DNA of 13,119 bases from Clostridiales bacterium (GTDB lineage: Bacteria; Bacillota; Clostridia; Christensenellales; Aristaeellaceae): NCBI GenBank assembly GCA_012522875.1, contig JAAYJP010000063.1, positions 1-13,119 on the forward strand, read 5' to 3'. How positions within the stretch are numbered: the stretch's first letter is position 1; the number at the start of each line of letters is the position of its first letter. Below, piece by piece: positions 5,663-12,590 of the stretch. The notes under the pieces were generated by a model. It saw only the letters and a list, made by a program, of their open reading frames with translations, made no database searches and was not told the DNA's origin. The translations under genes were made by a program, and so were the position numbers.

Positions 5663-6700
5663 TTGAATTCCATTGAAAATAACAGGAAAAACCGGGCGCC
5701 GGACATCGGCGGGCAGGCGGTTTTGGACGGGGTGATGATGAAATCCCCCGATGCCATCGCCATTGCCGTGCGCCGGGAAAACGGCGACATCGTGGTGAAA
5801 AGGCAGCCCTACACCTCCCCCAGCAAGAAGCATGCCTGGATGGGCAAACCGATTATCCGGGGCGCCGTCAACATGGGCCTGATGATGAAGCTGGGCGTGG
5901 GGGTCCTTCAGGACAGCGCCGATATGTCAGGCGCCCTGGCAGACGAAAAACCCTCGAAGTTTGAAGCCTGGCTCTCCAAAAAACTGGGCAAGGGCGCGGA
6001 CAAGGTCTTGATGGGCCTGGCGCTGGTGCTGGCCCTGGCGCTTTCCCTGGGTTTGTTTGTGCTCCTGCCCAACATCCCCACCAAAGCGATGCGGGCCGCC
6101 GGCTGGTCCCACTTCTCAGTGAACCTGGCCAGCGGGCTGATCCGCACGGTGATCCTTATCGGCTACCTTTACCTGACCGGCCTGGTGCCCGATATGCGCC
6201 GGACCTTCCAATACCACGGGTCGGAGCATAAGACGGTGTACGCCCATGAAGCGGGCCTGCCCCTGACGCCTGAAAACGCGCAGAAGTTCAGCACGCTCCA
6301 TCCCCGCTGCGGCACCAGTTTCCTCCTGCTCACCTTCATCCTGTCCATCCTGTTCTACTCAGTGTTTGATGAACTGGTGCTGGGGCTGACAGGCTACGAC
6401 ATGGCCGCCAATTATTTTGTCAGGATTTTGAGCCGCATCCTGCTTCTGCCCCTGATGGCGGGCCTGGGCTATGAAGCGCTCAAGGCGCTGGCCCACGCCA
6501 ACAATCCCCTCACCCGCGCCCTGCGCTGGCCGGGGATGCAGCTGCAAAGGCTCACCACCAAGCCCCCAACGGACGAGATGCTGGAAGTGGCCATCGCGGC
6601 CATGAACGCTGCCCTGGAAGGCCTGCCGGAAGGCGCCAGAACCAAGGAAGGCTACACCCTCCTGCCCAAGGCACAGCCTAAGGAGGCGGTGGCGGTTTGA
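5663..6700 (+). CDS. yqhQ: YqhQ-like DUF1385 membrane protein
   Basis: Integral membrane protein of the DUF1385 family (B. subtilis YqhQ), biochemical function unknown. Family landmarks are present in order: GGQAVLDGVMMKSPDAIA near the N-terminus, KPIIRGAVNM, then the most conserved block YHGSEHKTVYAHEAG (from about residue 184) and HPRCGTSF (from about 213). The tail is PTDEMLEVAIAAM. Membrane segments are predicted at about 115-136, 153-172, 221-240 and 258-275. The His/Cys-rich block lies between segments 2 and 3 and looks like a metal or catalytic site, which is inference. The start is TTG at 5663, giving 345 residues: GAGGAGG (5648-5654) is eight bases upstream. The ATG at 5639 lies before that site and only about eight bases after the predicted transcript start. 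The stop overlaps the TTG start of prmC. The yqhQ-prmC-prfA order is common in Clostridia. Confidence 0.9.
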   Translation: MNSIENNRKNRAPDIGGQAVLDGVMMKSPDAIAIAVRRENGDIVVKRQPYTSPSKKHAWMGKPIIRGAVNMGLMMKLGVGVLQDSADMSGALADEKPSKFEAWLSKKLGKGADKVLMGLALVLALALSLGLFVLLPNIPTKAMRAAGWSHFSVNLASGLIRTVILIGYLYLTGLVPDMRRTFQYHGSEHKTVYAHEAGLPLTPENAQKFSTLHPRCGTSFLLLTFILSILFYSVFDELVLGLTGYDMAANYFVRILSRILLLPLMAGLGYEALKALAHANNPLTRALRWPGMQLQRLTTKPPTDEMLEVAIAAMNAALEGLPEGARTKEGYTLLPKAQPKEAVAV

Positions 6701-7539
6701 CCGTTGCCGCGGCGCTTCAGGAAGCCTGCGCGCTCCTGGCCCGGGTGCCGGACGGCAAGCTGGACGCCCAGTGGCTTTTGTCCCATGTGCTGGGGGTAAA
6801 ACGCCTGGCCCTTACCCTGATGGGGGATCAAGCGCTCAATGCCGCCCAGGAGGCGGCTTTTGCGGGTTATGTCAGCCGGCGTGCCCAAAGGGAGCCGCTT
6901 CAGTATATCCTTGGCTGCACCTATTTCATGGGCCACCGGCTTTTGGTGCGCCCGGGCGTGCTCATCCCCCGGGATGATACGGAAACCCTGGCGCAGATGG
7001 CCATCCGCCGGGTCAAGCCCGGGGACAAGGTGCTGGATCTCTGCTGCGGCAGCGGCAACCTGGCCATCGCCATCAAGCTGGCCTGCCCGAAGGCCCAGGT
7101 CTGGGCCAGCGATGTGTCCCGGGAGGCGGTCAGCCTCACCCGGGAGAACGCCCAGCAGCTTGGGGCAGAGATCACCGTAGCCCTGGGAAACCTGTTCGAA
7201 CCTTTGCGGGGCCATCGCTTTGACATCATCGTGTCAAACCCCCCCTATATCCCGGCAGGCGACCTGCCCGGCCTGCAGGCCGAGGTGGGCTTTGAACCGG
7301 CGCTGGCGCTTTCAGGCGGTGAGGACGGCCTGTCCTTTTACCGCGCGATTTTGGGGGAGGCGCCCTGCTTCCTGGCCTCCGGCGGTTTCCTGCTGCTGGA
7401 GATGGGCGACGGGCAGGCGGAAGCCCTTGGGCCGCTTCTGCCCCCTGGTTTTACGCCCTGGAACATGGCACGGGACCTGTCTGGGCTTTTGCGGGCAGCC
7501 GAAACCCAAAGGAAGGATTATGATGCAGGAAAAGTTTGA
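6697..7539 (+). CDS. prmC: Peptide chain release factor N5-glutamine methyltransferase PrmC
   Basis: Cytoplasmic S-adenosylmethionine-dependent enzyme that methylates the glutamine of the GGQ motif in release factors, raising their termination activity. RF1 is encoded by the next gene. The 280-residue length fits the family. Seen are an N-terminal helical substrate-binding part (about 1-85), the motif LIPRDDTETL before the catalytic domain, the SAM-binding motif VLDLCCGSGNLAIAI from about residue 112, and the catalytic NPPY at 181-184. The usual family form is IPRPETE; here the proline and first glutamate are both aspartate. TTG at 6697 is chosen because AGGAGG (6681-6686) lies 10 bases upstream and no in-frame ATG occurs until about residue 45, inside the domain. 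The TTG overlaps the yqhQ stop (TTGA) and the 3' end overlaps prfA by 20 bases, suggesting coupled translation. Confidence 0.95.
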   Translation: MTVAAALQEACALLARVPDGKLDAQWLLSHVLGVKRLALTLMGDQALNAAQEAAFAGYVSRRAQREPLQYILGCTYFMGHRLLVRPGVLIPRDDTETLAQMAIRRVKPGDKVLDLCCGSGNLAIAIKLACPKAQVWASDVSREAVSLTRENAQQLGAEITVALGNLFEPLRGHRFDIIVSNPPYIPAGDLPGLQAEVGFEPALALSGGEDGLSFYRAILGEAPCFLASGGFLLLEMGDGQAEALGPLLPPGFTPWNMARDLSGLLRAAETQRKDYDAGKV

Positions 7540-8584
7540 GGCCTTGAGCGCCCGCCTTCAGGAGCTGTCCCTGACGGCCAGCCAGCCGGAGGTCATCCAG
7601 GACCAGCCCCGCTACCAGGCGCTGGTGAAGGAGATGGCGGAACTGGCGCCTGCCGTTGCCGCCTGGGAGGATTTTCAGGCGCTGGAAAAGGAGATCGCCT
7701 CCACCCGGGAGCTGCTGGAAAGCCCCGAGCTTTCCGCCATGGCCCTGGAAGAGCTGGAGGCCCTTGCGGAAAAGCACGAGGCGGCCCAAACCCGGCTGCA
7801 CCTGATGCTGCTTCCAAAAGATGAGGATGACGACCGCAATGTGGTGATGGAAATCCGCGCGGGTGCCGGCGGGGAGGAAGCGGGGCTCTTTGGCGGGGTG
7901 CTGCTTCGTATGTACACCCGCTACGCTGAACGGCAGGGGTTTCAGGTGAATTACCTGAGCTTGTCGGAGAGCGAGCTGGGCGGCGTCCGGGAAGCGGTGT
8001 TCACCCTCTCGGGAAAGGGCGCCTTCAGCCGCATGAAATATGAAAGCGGGGTGCACCGCATCCAGCGGGTGCCGGCCACCGAATCCCAGGGCCGCATCCA
8101 TACCTCCACCGCCACCGTGGCCGTTTTGCCCGAGGCGGATGAGGTGGACATCCAGATCAACCCGGGCGACCTGAGGATCGACACCTACCGCGCCAGCGGC
8201 CAGGGCGGCCAGCATGTGAACCGCACGGATTCCGCCGTGCGCATCACCCACCTGCCCACCGGCCTGGTGGTCACCTGCCAGGACGAAAAAAGCCAGCTGA
8301 AAAACAAGGAGCAGGCATTAAAAGTCCTCCGCAGCCGTTTGTATGAGCAGGAGCATGCGCAGCTGCACGAAGCCTATGCCCAGAACCGCCGGGGCCAGAT
8401 CGGCACCGGGGACCGCAGTGAGCGCGTGCGCACCTACAACTTCCCCCAGGGCCGGGTGACCGATCACCGCATCGGGCTGACCCTCTATCAGATCGATCAG
8501 ATCATGGACGGCGACCTGGACCCCATCATCGATGCCCTGGCGATGGAAGCGCGCCAGCAGGCCCTGGCCGCCAACCCTGTATAA
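7520..8584 (+). CDS. prfA: Peptide chain release factor 1
   Basis: RF1 recognises UAA and UAG in the ribosomal A site and triggers peptide release. The 354-residue protein has the RF1 codon-recognition tripeptide PAT (185-187, in RVPATESQGRIHTS), which separates it from RF2 (SPF). The catalytic GGQ is at 229-231 within SGQGGQHVNRTDSAVR. Gln231 is the residue methylated by PrmC, encoded just upstream. The N-terminal part is helical and acidic, and the C-terminal YNFPQGRVTDHRIGLTLYQ is strongly conserved. Two ATGs are adjacent (7520 and 7523); the AGGAAGG site at 7510-7516 has a three-base gap to the first and six to the second, so the second may be used. The open frame continues 300 bases upstream inside prmC, but that part is only the shadow of prmC. 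The gene for the peptidoglycan-binding protein follows after 33 bases. Confidence 0.97.
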   Translation: MMQEKFEALSARLQELSLTASQPEVIQDQPRYQALVKEMAELAPAVAAWEDFQALEKEIASTRELLESPELSAMALEELEALAEKHEAAQTRLHLMLLPKDEDDDRNVVMEIRAGAGGEEAGLFGGVLLRMYTRYAERQGFQVNYLSLSESELGGVREAVFTLSGKGAFSRMKYESGVHRIQRVPATESQGRIHTSTATVAVLPEADEVDIQINPGDLRIDTYRASGQGGQHVNRTDSAVRITHLPTGLVVTCQDEKSQLKNKEQALKVLRSRLYEQEHAQLHEAYAQNRRGQIGTGDRSERVRTYNFPQGRVTDHRIGLTLYQIDQIMDGDLDPIIDALAMEARQQALAANPV

Positions 8585-8617
8585 ACCCCGGAAAAACGAT
8601 CAGCAAGGAGACGCAGC

Positions 8618-9154
8618 ATGTCCAGCAACAGCCCCATGACCCGGGCGCAAAAGCAAATCCTGGTGTTCAGCCTCCTGATTATTTTCCTGATTGGGGCGCT
8701 GGTCTATATTTTCAGGGACCAGGGCACGCCGGCCGCTCCGGCCGCGGACGCTACGCCCACCCTGGCGCCTGAAGCCACCTATGTGACGGTGGACGAGGCC
8801 CGGGACACCCTGCCCACGCCCACACCCGTCCCCACGCCTACGCCAACATTCGCGCCAACGCCGACCATTTCCCCCACTTCTGCGCCCGAAATTACGCTGA
8901 TGCCACAAAGCTACCCCACTTTGCGCCGGAATGACGCCGGGGCCGATGTGAAGCAGATGCAAACCCGGCTCATCGAACTGGGTTACCTGCAGCCCGGGGG
9001 GAATGACGGGGACTTTGGCACTGGCACCTTCAATGCCGTTCGGGAATTCCAGCGCAACAACAACCTGACCACCGACGGCGTGGCCGGCCCCGCCACCCTC
9101 TCCGTGCTCTACGGCGCAAGCCCCGTGCCCGCCAACCCCGGGGGGGAGGAGTAA
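8618..9154 (+). CDS. Membrane-anchored peptidoglycan-binding domain protein
   Basis: A 178-residue envelope protein. It has a short N-terminus and one membrane segment (about residues 9-31, QILVFSLLIIFLIGALVYIF). A Thr/Pro/Ala-rich linker follows (about 38-95, with TPTPVPTPTPTFAPTPT). The C-terminal PG_binding_1 domain spans about 98-170: LRRNDAGADVKQMQTRLIELGYL, DGDFGTGTFNAVREFQRNNNL and DGVAGPATLSVLYG. The linker would span part of the wall so that the domain can bind peptidoglycan; no catalytic domain is present. The ATG at 8618 has AAGGAG seven bases upstream. It is the last gene of the yqhQ-prmC-prfA operon, 33 bases after prfA, and is followed at once by a terminator. Its link to translation termination is unclear and may only reflect gene order. 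The topology resembles that of the NusG-like protein at 4100. Confidence 0.9.
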   Translation: MSSNSPMTRAQKQILVFSLLIIFLIGALVYIFRDQGTPAAPAADATPTLAPEATYVTVDEARDTLPTPTPVPTPTPTFAPTPTISPTSAPEITLMPQSYPTLRRNDAGADVKQMQTRLIELGYLQPGGNDGDFGTGTFNAVREFQRNNNLTTDGVAGPATLSVLYGASPVPANPGGEE

Positions 9155-9171
9155 CAAGGCTTTTGTCCCCG

Positions 9172-9206
9172 GCCTGAATGCGAAATACAAGCGCTTCAGG
9201 CTTTTT
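9172..9206 (+). terminator. Rho-independent terminator of the yqhQ-prmC-prfA operon
   Basis: GCCTGAAtGCG (9172-9182) pairs with CGCTTCAGGC (9192-9201) in a 10-bp stem with one bulged T and a nine-base loop, followed by five T (9202-9206). It lies 17 bases after the stop of the peptidoglycan-binding protein gene. Confidence 0.88.
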
Positions 9207-9210
9207 ATGT

Positions 9211-9240
9211 TTGACAAGGCGTCATCCGGCATGCTACAAT
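9211..9240 (+). promoter_or_regulatory. Near-consensus promoter of the C11 peptidase operon
   Basis: A perfect TTGACA (9211-9216) is followed after 18 bases by TACAAT (9235-9240) with the extended -10 TG one base before it (TGCTACAAT). This is the best promoter in the window. Transcription would begin near 9247, leaving a leader of about 110 bases that is AT-rich compared with its surroundings. Confidence 0.8.
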
Positions 9241-9246
9241 GTGGAA

Positions 9247-9259
9247 AAGTATAATACTT
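9247..9259. promoter_or_regulatory. 13-bp palindrome at the predicted transcript start (possible operator)
   Basis: AAGTATAATACTT is a perfect palindrome with 6-bp arms around a central A. It begins almost exactly at the predicted +1 of the peptidase promoter, the usual place for a repressor site. It also contains a second TATAAT (9250-9255), but no -35 box stands at the right distance. The binding protein is unknown. Confidence 0.45.
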
Positions 9260-9359
9260 GTCTTTCCGGCGCTTAGGGCTTCATATATAAGGGTATATTA
9301 TGATTCTATGTAAAACTTCGTCTGGCGGCCCGAACGCTTAAATGACCTTTGGAGGGCGT

Positions 9360-12300
9360 ATGAAGCGTATGTTGTTTCTGATTCCTCTGATCATCCTGGG
9401 GCTTTTAATCCAGCCTTCTCCAAAGCTTCTGGCCCAGTCCAGCCAGGGCGGCTACAAAACCCAGACCATCATGATTTATATCGTGGGCTCCGACCTGGAA
9501 TCCCAGGGAGGCCTGGCCACCGGCGACATCCGGGAGATGCTCCAGGCCCGCCCAGACCAGGAGCGCTTGAATGTATTGGTTTTGACAGGGGGCACCACCC
9601 GCTGGTCAACCCGGGTGATTCCCAACGACCAATTGGGCGTCTACCGGATTGAGGGGGCCAATCCCAAGCTGGTTCGCAAGTGGGAGAGCGCCAGCATGGG
9701 CGATCCCGAAACACTCAGGCAGTTCCTGGCATACGGCGTGGACACCTATCCGGCGGACTCCTATGGCCTGGTCCTCTGGGACCACGGCGGCGGACCTATG
9801 GTGGGCTTCGGCGTGGACACTCTTTTTAGGCACGACGGGCTGACGCTGTTTGAACTGGGGGAGGCCCTGGAAAGTAGCCCCTTCGGCCAGGGGATGAAGC
9901 TTGAGTGGCTGGCCTTTGACGCCTGCCTGATGGCCTCCCTGGAGGTGGCCAGCATGCTGTCGCCTTTCGCCAATTATCTGGTGGCCTCGGAGGAAACGCT
10001 CCCGGGCCACGGCTTTGATTACCGCTTTCTGGCCGCGCTTTCCGGCACCAGCCTGACAGGGCCCGAGGCGGGCCGGGAAATTATCAACCAGACCTACGCC
10101 TTCTATGAAAAACTGTCCCTCTCCCAACCCCAGCAAAAGAACCTGGTCACCCTGTCGCTGATGGACCTAAGCCAGGCTTCCGGCGCTCAGGAGGCGCTGG
10201 GCGCCCTGTTTTCAAGCCTGGACAAGGGACTTGCCCTTGGCATCTACTCTGAGGTAGCCCGGCGGCGGGACCAGGCCAAGGCCTATGGCCGTACCTCCAC
10301 CACGGATGACTACGACCTGATTGATTTGTATGACCTGGCAGACAAACTGGCCTCCCTCTACCCGGAGGAATCGGAGGCGCTTAAGGCCCAAATCGCGGGC
10401 ATGGTGCTGCATAACCAGGCTAATGTGCCCAATTCCCACGGCCTGTCCCTCTATTTCCCCATGGCCAACAAGGATCTGTACGGTAACCTCTGGGCAGGGC
10501 TCTATCAGTCCTTTGACGTGGCGCCCGCCTACAAGGCCTTCATGGACAATTACGGGGAGATCCTGCTCTCCGGCAGCCTTGTCGACTGGACGGGAGATGA
10601 AGCCCCCGCCGTCACCTATGACGAGGAGACCGGCCTGTACTTTATCCAATTGAGCCCCGAGCAGGCGGCCAACTACAAGTCCGGACAGTACTATGTCCTC
10701 TCCCCGGTGTGGGGCGAGGAGTATATGCTGGTCTATATGTCCTCAGATGTCACCCTGGATGAGGAACTGCGCCTTCAGGCCAACTTCAACGGCAAAACCA
10801 TGTTCATCCAGAACGCTTCCGGCGGTCAAAGCGTGGTCCCCCTGATGCAGGAAAAGGAAAACATCGGCGGCATCGCCAGCTACCAGATCCCCATGGTTTT
10901 GGACCGCAATACACCGGAAGGCGGCTATGAGTCCGTCGGCGCCAACCTGCTGGCTGAAATCAACAAGCACACCGGCGAGGCGCGCATCACCGGCGCCATC
11001 CGGGATGATGTTTTGGGCGACATGATGGGCAAGCGGGACACCGACCTGGCCTTATGGGACAACATCCACTTCACCTACAACAGCTCCTACCTCACCCGGG
11101 ACCAGGAGGGGCAACTCCTGCCCCTTGGCGACTGGTCAAGCGCCGACACCCCCTGGGTGTCCACCTTCGCGCTCAGGGATGGCATTACTGCCCGCTACGG
11201 GGATTTCCAGGGCGGGGACGGTGACTTTTATGTGCTGATCTCGGTAATCGACACCCAGATGAACGTCTACTCCTCTGAACTCATACCCGTGAAATCGCAG
11301 GTTTCCGCGCCCGAGACTCCTGAGAAACCCCAGGCCATGCAGGTGGACTTCTCCATGGAAAGCCAGGAGCCAGCCCTATTGATGGAAGACCGGGGCATCA
11401 CACTATCCCTGGACGGCCTCGCTGCCACGCCTGAGGCGCTGTCCCTCCTCTTCACAGCCCGGAACGCCCTGGCCGAGGAGGTGAGCCTCAGCACCGACTG
11501 GGCCATGGTCAACGGCTTCATGATGGAACCCACGGGCTTTGCCAGTGTCCCGGCGGGCGGGTCCGCCATGCTGGTGATGGATTTCCCCGTCCCCGCAGGG
11601 CCTGTGGGTGCCAGCCTCCAGCAGGCGGGTATTACAGAAGCCCGCGAAATCCGCTTCCGCTTCGCATTGGGCTTTGCCGACGGCAGCCTGCTGAGGACGG
11701 ATTATACCGAGGATTTCCACATCAACACCCAAGTTCCTCTGGGGGATATGCCGCCGGTGCAGGCCAATCCCTTTGAGCCCGTCACCCTTGCCTCCGGCGA
11801 TGGCATTTCCATTGAGCTAGTGGGCGAGCCCTTTATGGACGGCGACTACTTCCATATCCCGCTGAAAGCCATCAACAGCTCCACGGAATTCGACACCATC
11901 AGCCTGGCTGAGAGCGCCGTCAACGGCGTCATGGCACCGCTCATCATCCCTGAGCGCCTCCCGCCTGGCGCAGCCATGTACACCACTGCCTCCATCCTGC
12001 TTCAGAAAATCACCCTGCCCCCGGAGTACGCGGAGTTCCAGTATCTCTTTGACGGCATGGACAACCTGGAATCCCTGGGCATCGCGGCGCCAGGGGAAGT
12101 GACTCTGCGCTTTGCAATGAGCAGAGAAAGTGCGGGAGACCGCACCCCAGGCCTCCGGTTTGAGCCCCGCGCCATCAGCCTGCCGGGTGCGGAAGGCGAG
12201 AACCCGCCCCTGGACACAACGGGCGTGGTCCTCTTTGATCAGGCAGGCATTAGCATCACACGCCTTTCCAGTGACCCGTCGGGCAAGAAATTGTACCTGC

Positions 12301-12566
12301 ACAACTCTGGCCCGGTGACGGTGAAAATCAGCACATTTGGGCGTGTGGCGGTGGACGGCGTGCCCTATGGCTCAAATGTCCCCATCCACTCTGTCATTTC
12401 CCCCGGCGCGTCCGCCTATGCCAAGCTGTTTGACTACCTGCCCGGCATTGAGCCTGAGGGGAAGGAGATCAGTTTCCACATCAACCTGGTCAACCTGGAG
12501 GAGAACACGCTGCTTTTCATGTCCGACAAAATCGCCCTTGAACTGATCGGGGCCAGTGAGCCCTGA
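9360..12566 (+). CDS. Secreted clostripain-family (C11) cysteine peptidase with three C-terminal repeat domains
   Basis: Large exported protein of 1068 residues. A signal peptide covers about 1-26 (basic MKR, hydrophobic LFLIPLIILGLLI, likely cut after LLA before QSSQ). The peptidase C11 domain follows (about 33-400). It opens with IMIYIVGSDLES and has the catalytic dyad His142 in WDHGGG and Cys189 in FDACLMASLEV, followed by SEETLPGHGFDY. Known family members cut after arginine or lysine and mature by self-cleavage; specificity here is not shown. The middle (about 400-650) resembles the region following C11 domains in large clostridial proteins. Three divergent repeats follow at about 679-791, 815-922 and 963-1068. 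No LPXTG motif or membrane anchor is seen at the end, so the protein is probably released or held non-covalently. ATG at 9360 is chosen over 9342 because GGAGGG lies between them. A second secreted protein gene follows after 24 bases. Confidence 0.9.
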   Translation: MKRMLFLIPLIILGLLIQPSPKLLAQSSQGGYKTQTIMIYIVGSDLESQGGLATGDIREMLQARPDQERLNVLVLTGGTTRWSTRVIPNDQLGVYRIEGANPKLVRKWESASMGDPETLRQFLAYGVDTYPADSYGLVLWDHGGGPMVGFGVDTLFRHDGLTLFELGEALESSPFGQGMKLEWLAFDACLMASLEVASMLSPFANYLVASEETLPGHGFDYRFLAALSGTSLTGPEAGREIINQTYAFYEKLSLSQPQQKNLVTLSLMDLSQASGAQEALGALFSSLDKGLALGIYSEVARRRDQAKAYGRTSTTDDYDLIDLYDLADKLASLYPEESEALKAQIAGMVLHNQANVPNSHGLSLYFPMANKDLYGNLWAGLYQSFDVAPAYKAFMDNYGEILLSGSLVDWTGDEAPAVTYDEETGLYFIQLSPEQAANYKSGQYYVLSPVWGEEYMLVYMSSDVTLDEELRLQANFNGKTMFIQNASGGQSVVPLMQEKENIGGIASYQIPMVLDRNTPEGGYESVGANLLAEINKHTGEARITGAIRDDVLGDMMGKRDTDLALWDNIHFTYNSSYLTRDQEGQLLPLGDWSSADTPWVSTFALRDGITARYGDFQGGDGDFYVLISVIDTQMNVYSSELIPVKSQVSAPETPEKPQAMQVDFSMESQEPALLMEDRGITLSLDGLAATPEALSLLFTARNALAEEVSLSTDWAMVNGFMMEPTGFASVPAGGSAMLVMDFPVPAGPVGASLQQAGITEAREIRFRFALGFADGSLLRTDYTEDFHINTQVPLGDMPPVQANPFEPVTLASGDGISIELVGEPFMDGDYFHIPLKAINSSTEFDTISLAESAVNGVMAPLIIPERLPPGAAMYTTASILLQKITLPPEYAEFQYLFDGMDNLESLGIAAPGEVTLRFAMSRESAGDRTPGLRFEPRAISLPGAEGENPPLDTTGVVLFDQAGISITRLSSDPSGKKLYLHNSGPVTVKISTFGRVAVDGVPYGSNVPIHSVISPGASAYAKLFDYLPGIEPEGKEISFHINLVNLEENTLLFMSDKIALELIGASEP
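11394..12563 (+). repeat. Three divergent protein-domain repeats in the C11 peptidase tail
   Basis: Repeats begin at 11394 (GITLSLDGL), 11802 (GISIELVGE) and 12246 (GISITRLSS). Each has the same order of landmarks: G-I-(S/T)-(I/L), a strand ending near an Asn, then VNG, VNG or VDG. A proline/glycine turn follows (VPAGGSA, LPPGAAM, ISPGASA), then a closing strand with an Ile/Val-x-(F/L) pattern (IRFRFAL, VTLRFAM, ISFHINL). They look like beta-sandwich modules of about 105-115 residues. From memory, similar VNG-containing modules occur in other secreted clostridial proteins. Identity between copies is low, so the homology is a by-eye proposal. Confidence 0.55.
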
Positions 12567-12590
12567 TACACAAACCAAAGGAGAGACCGT

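Noticed and set aside
7220..7519. A 100-codon upstream extension of the prfA reading frame.
   Set aside because: It lies wholly inside prmC in another frame, and RF1 begins normally at the ATG near 7520.
7451..8251. A 266-codon open frame on the minus strand.
   Set aside because: Antisense to prmC and prfA, Gly/His/Gln-rich, with no recognisable domain; an effect of high GC at third codon positions.
8810..8880. A cytosine-rich, repetitive stretch suggesting tandem DNA repeats.
   Set aside because: It is the coding sequence of the Thr/Pro-rich linker of the peptidoglycan-binding protein; repeat units are irregular and there are no CRISPR-like spacers.
9250..9255. A second TATAAT as an alternative -10 box for the peptidase gene.
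   Set aside because: No -35 box lies at 16-18 bases upstream, and the TTGACA at 9211 fits the TACAAT at 9235 much better.
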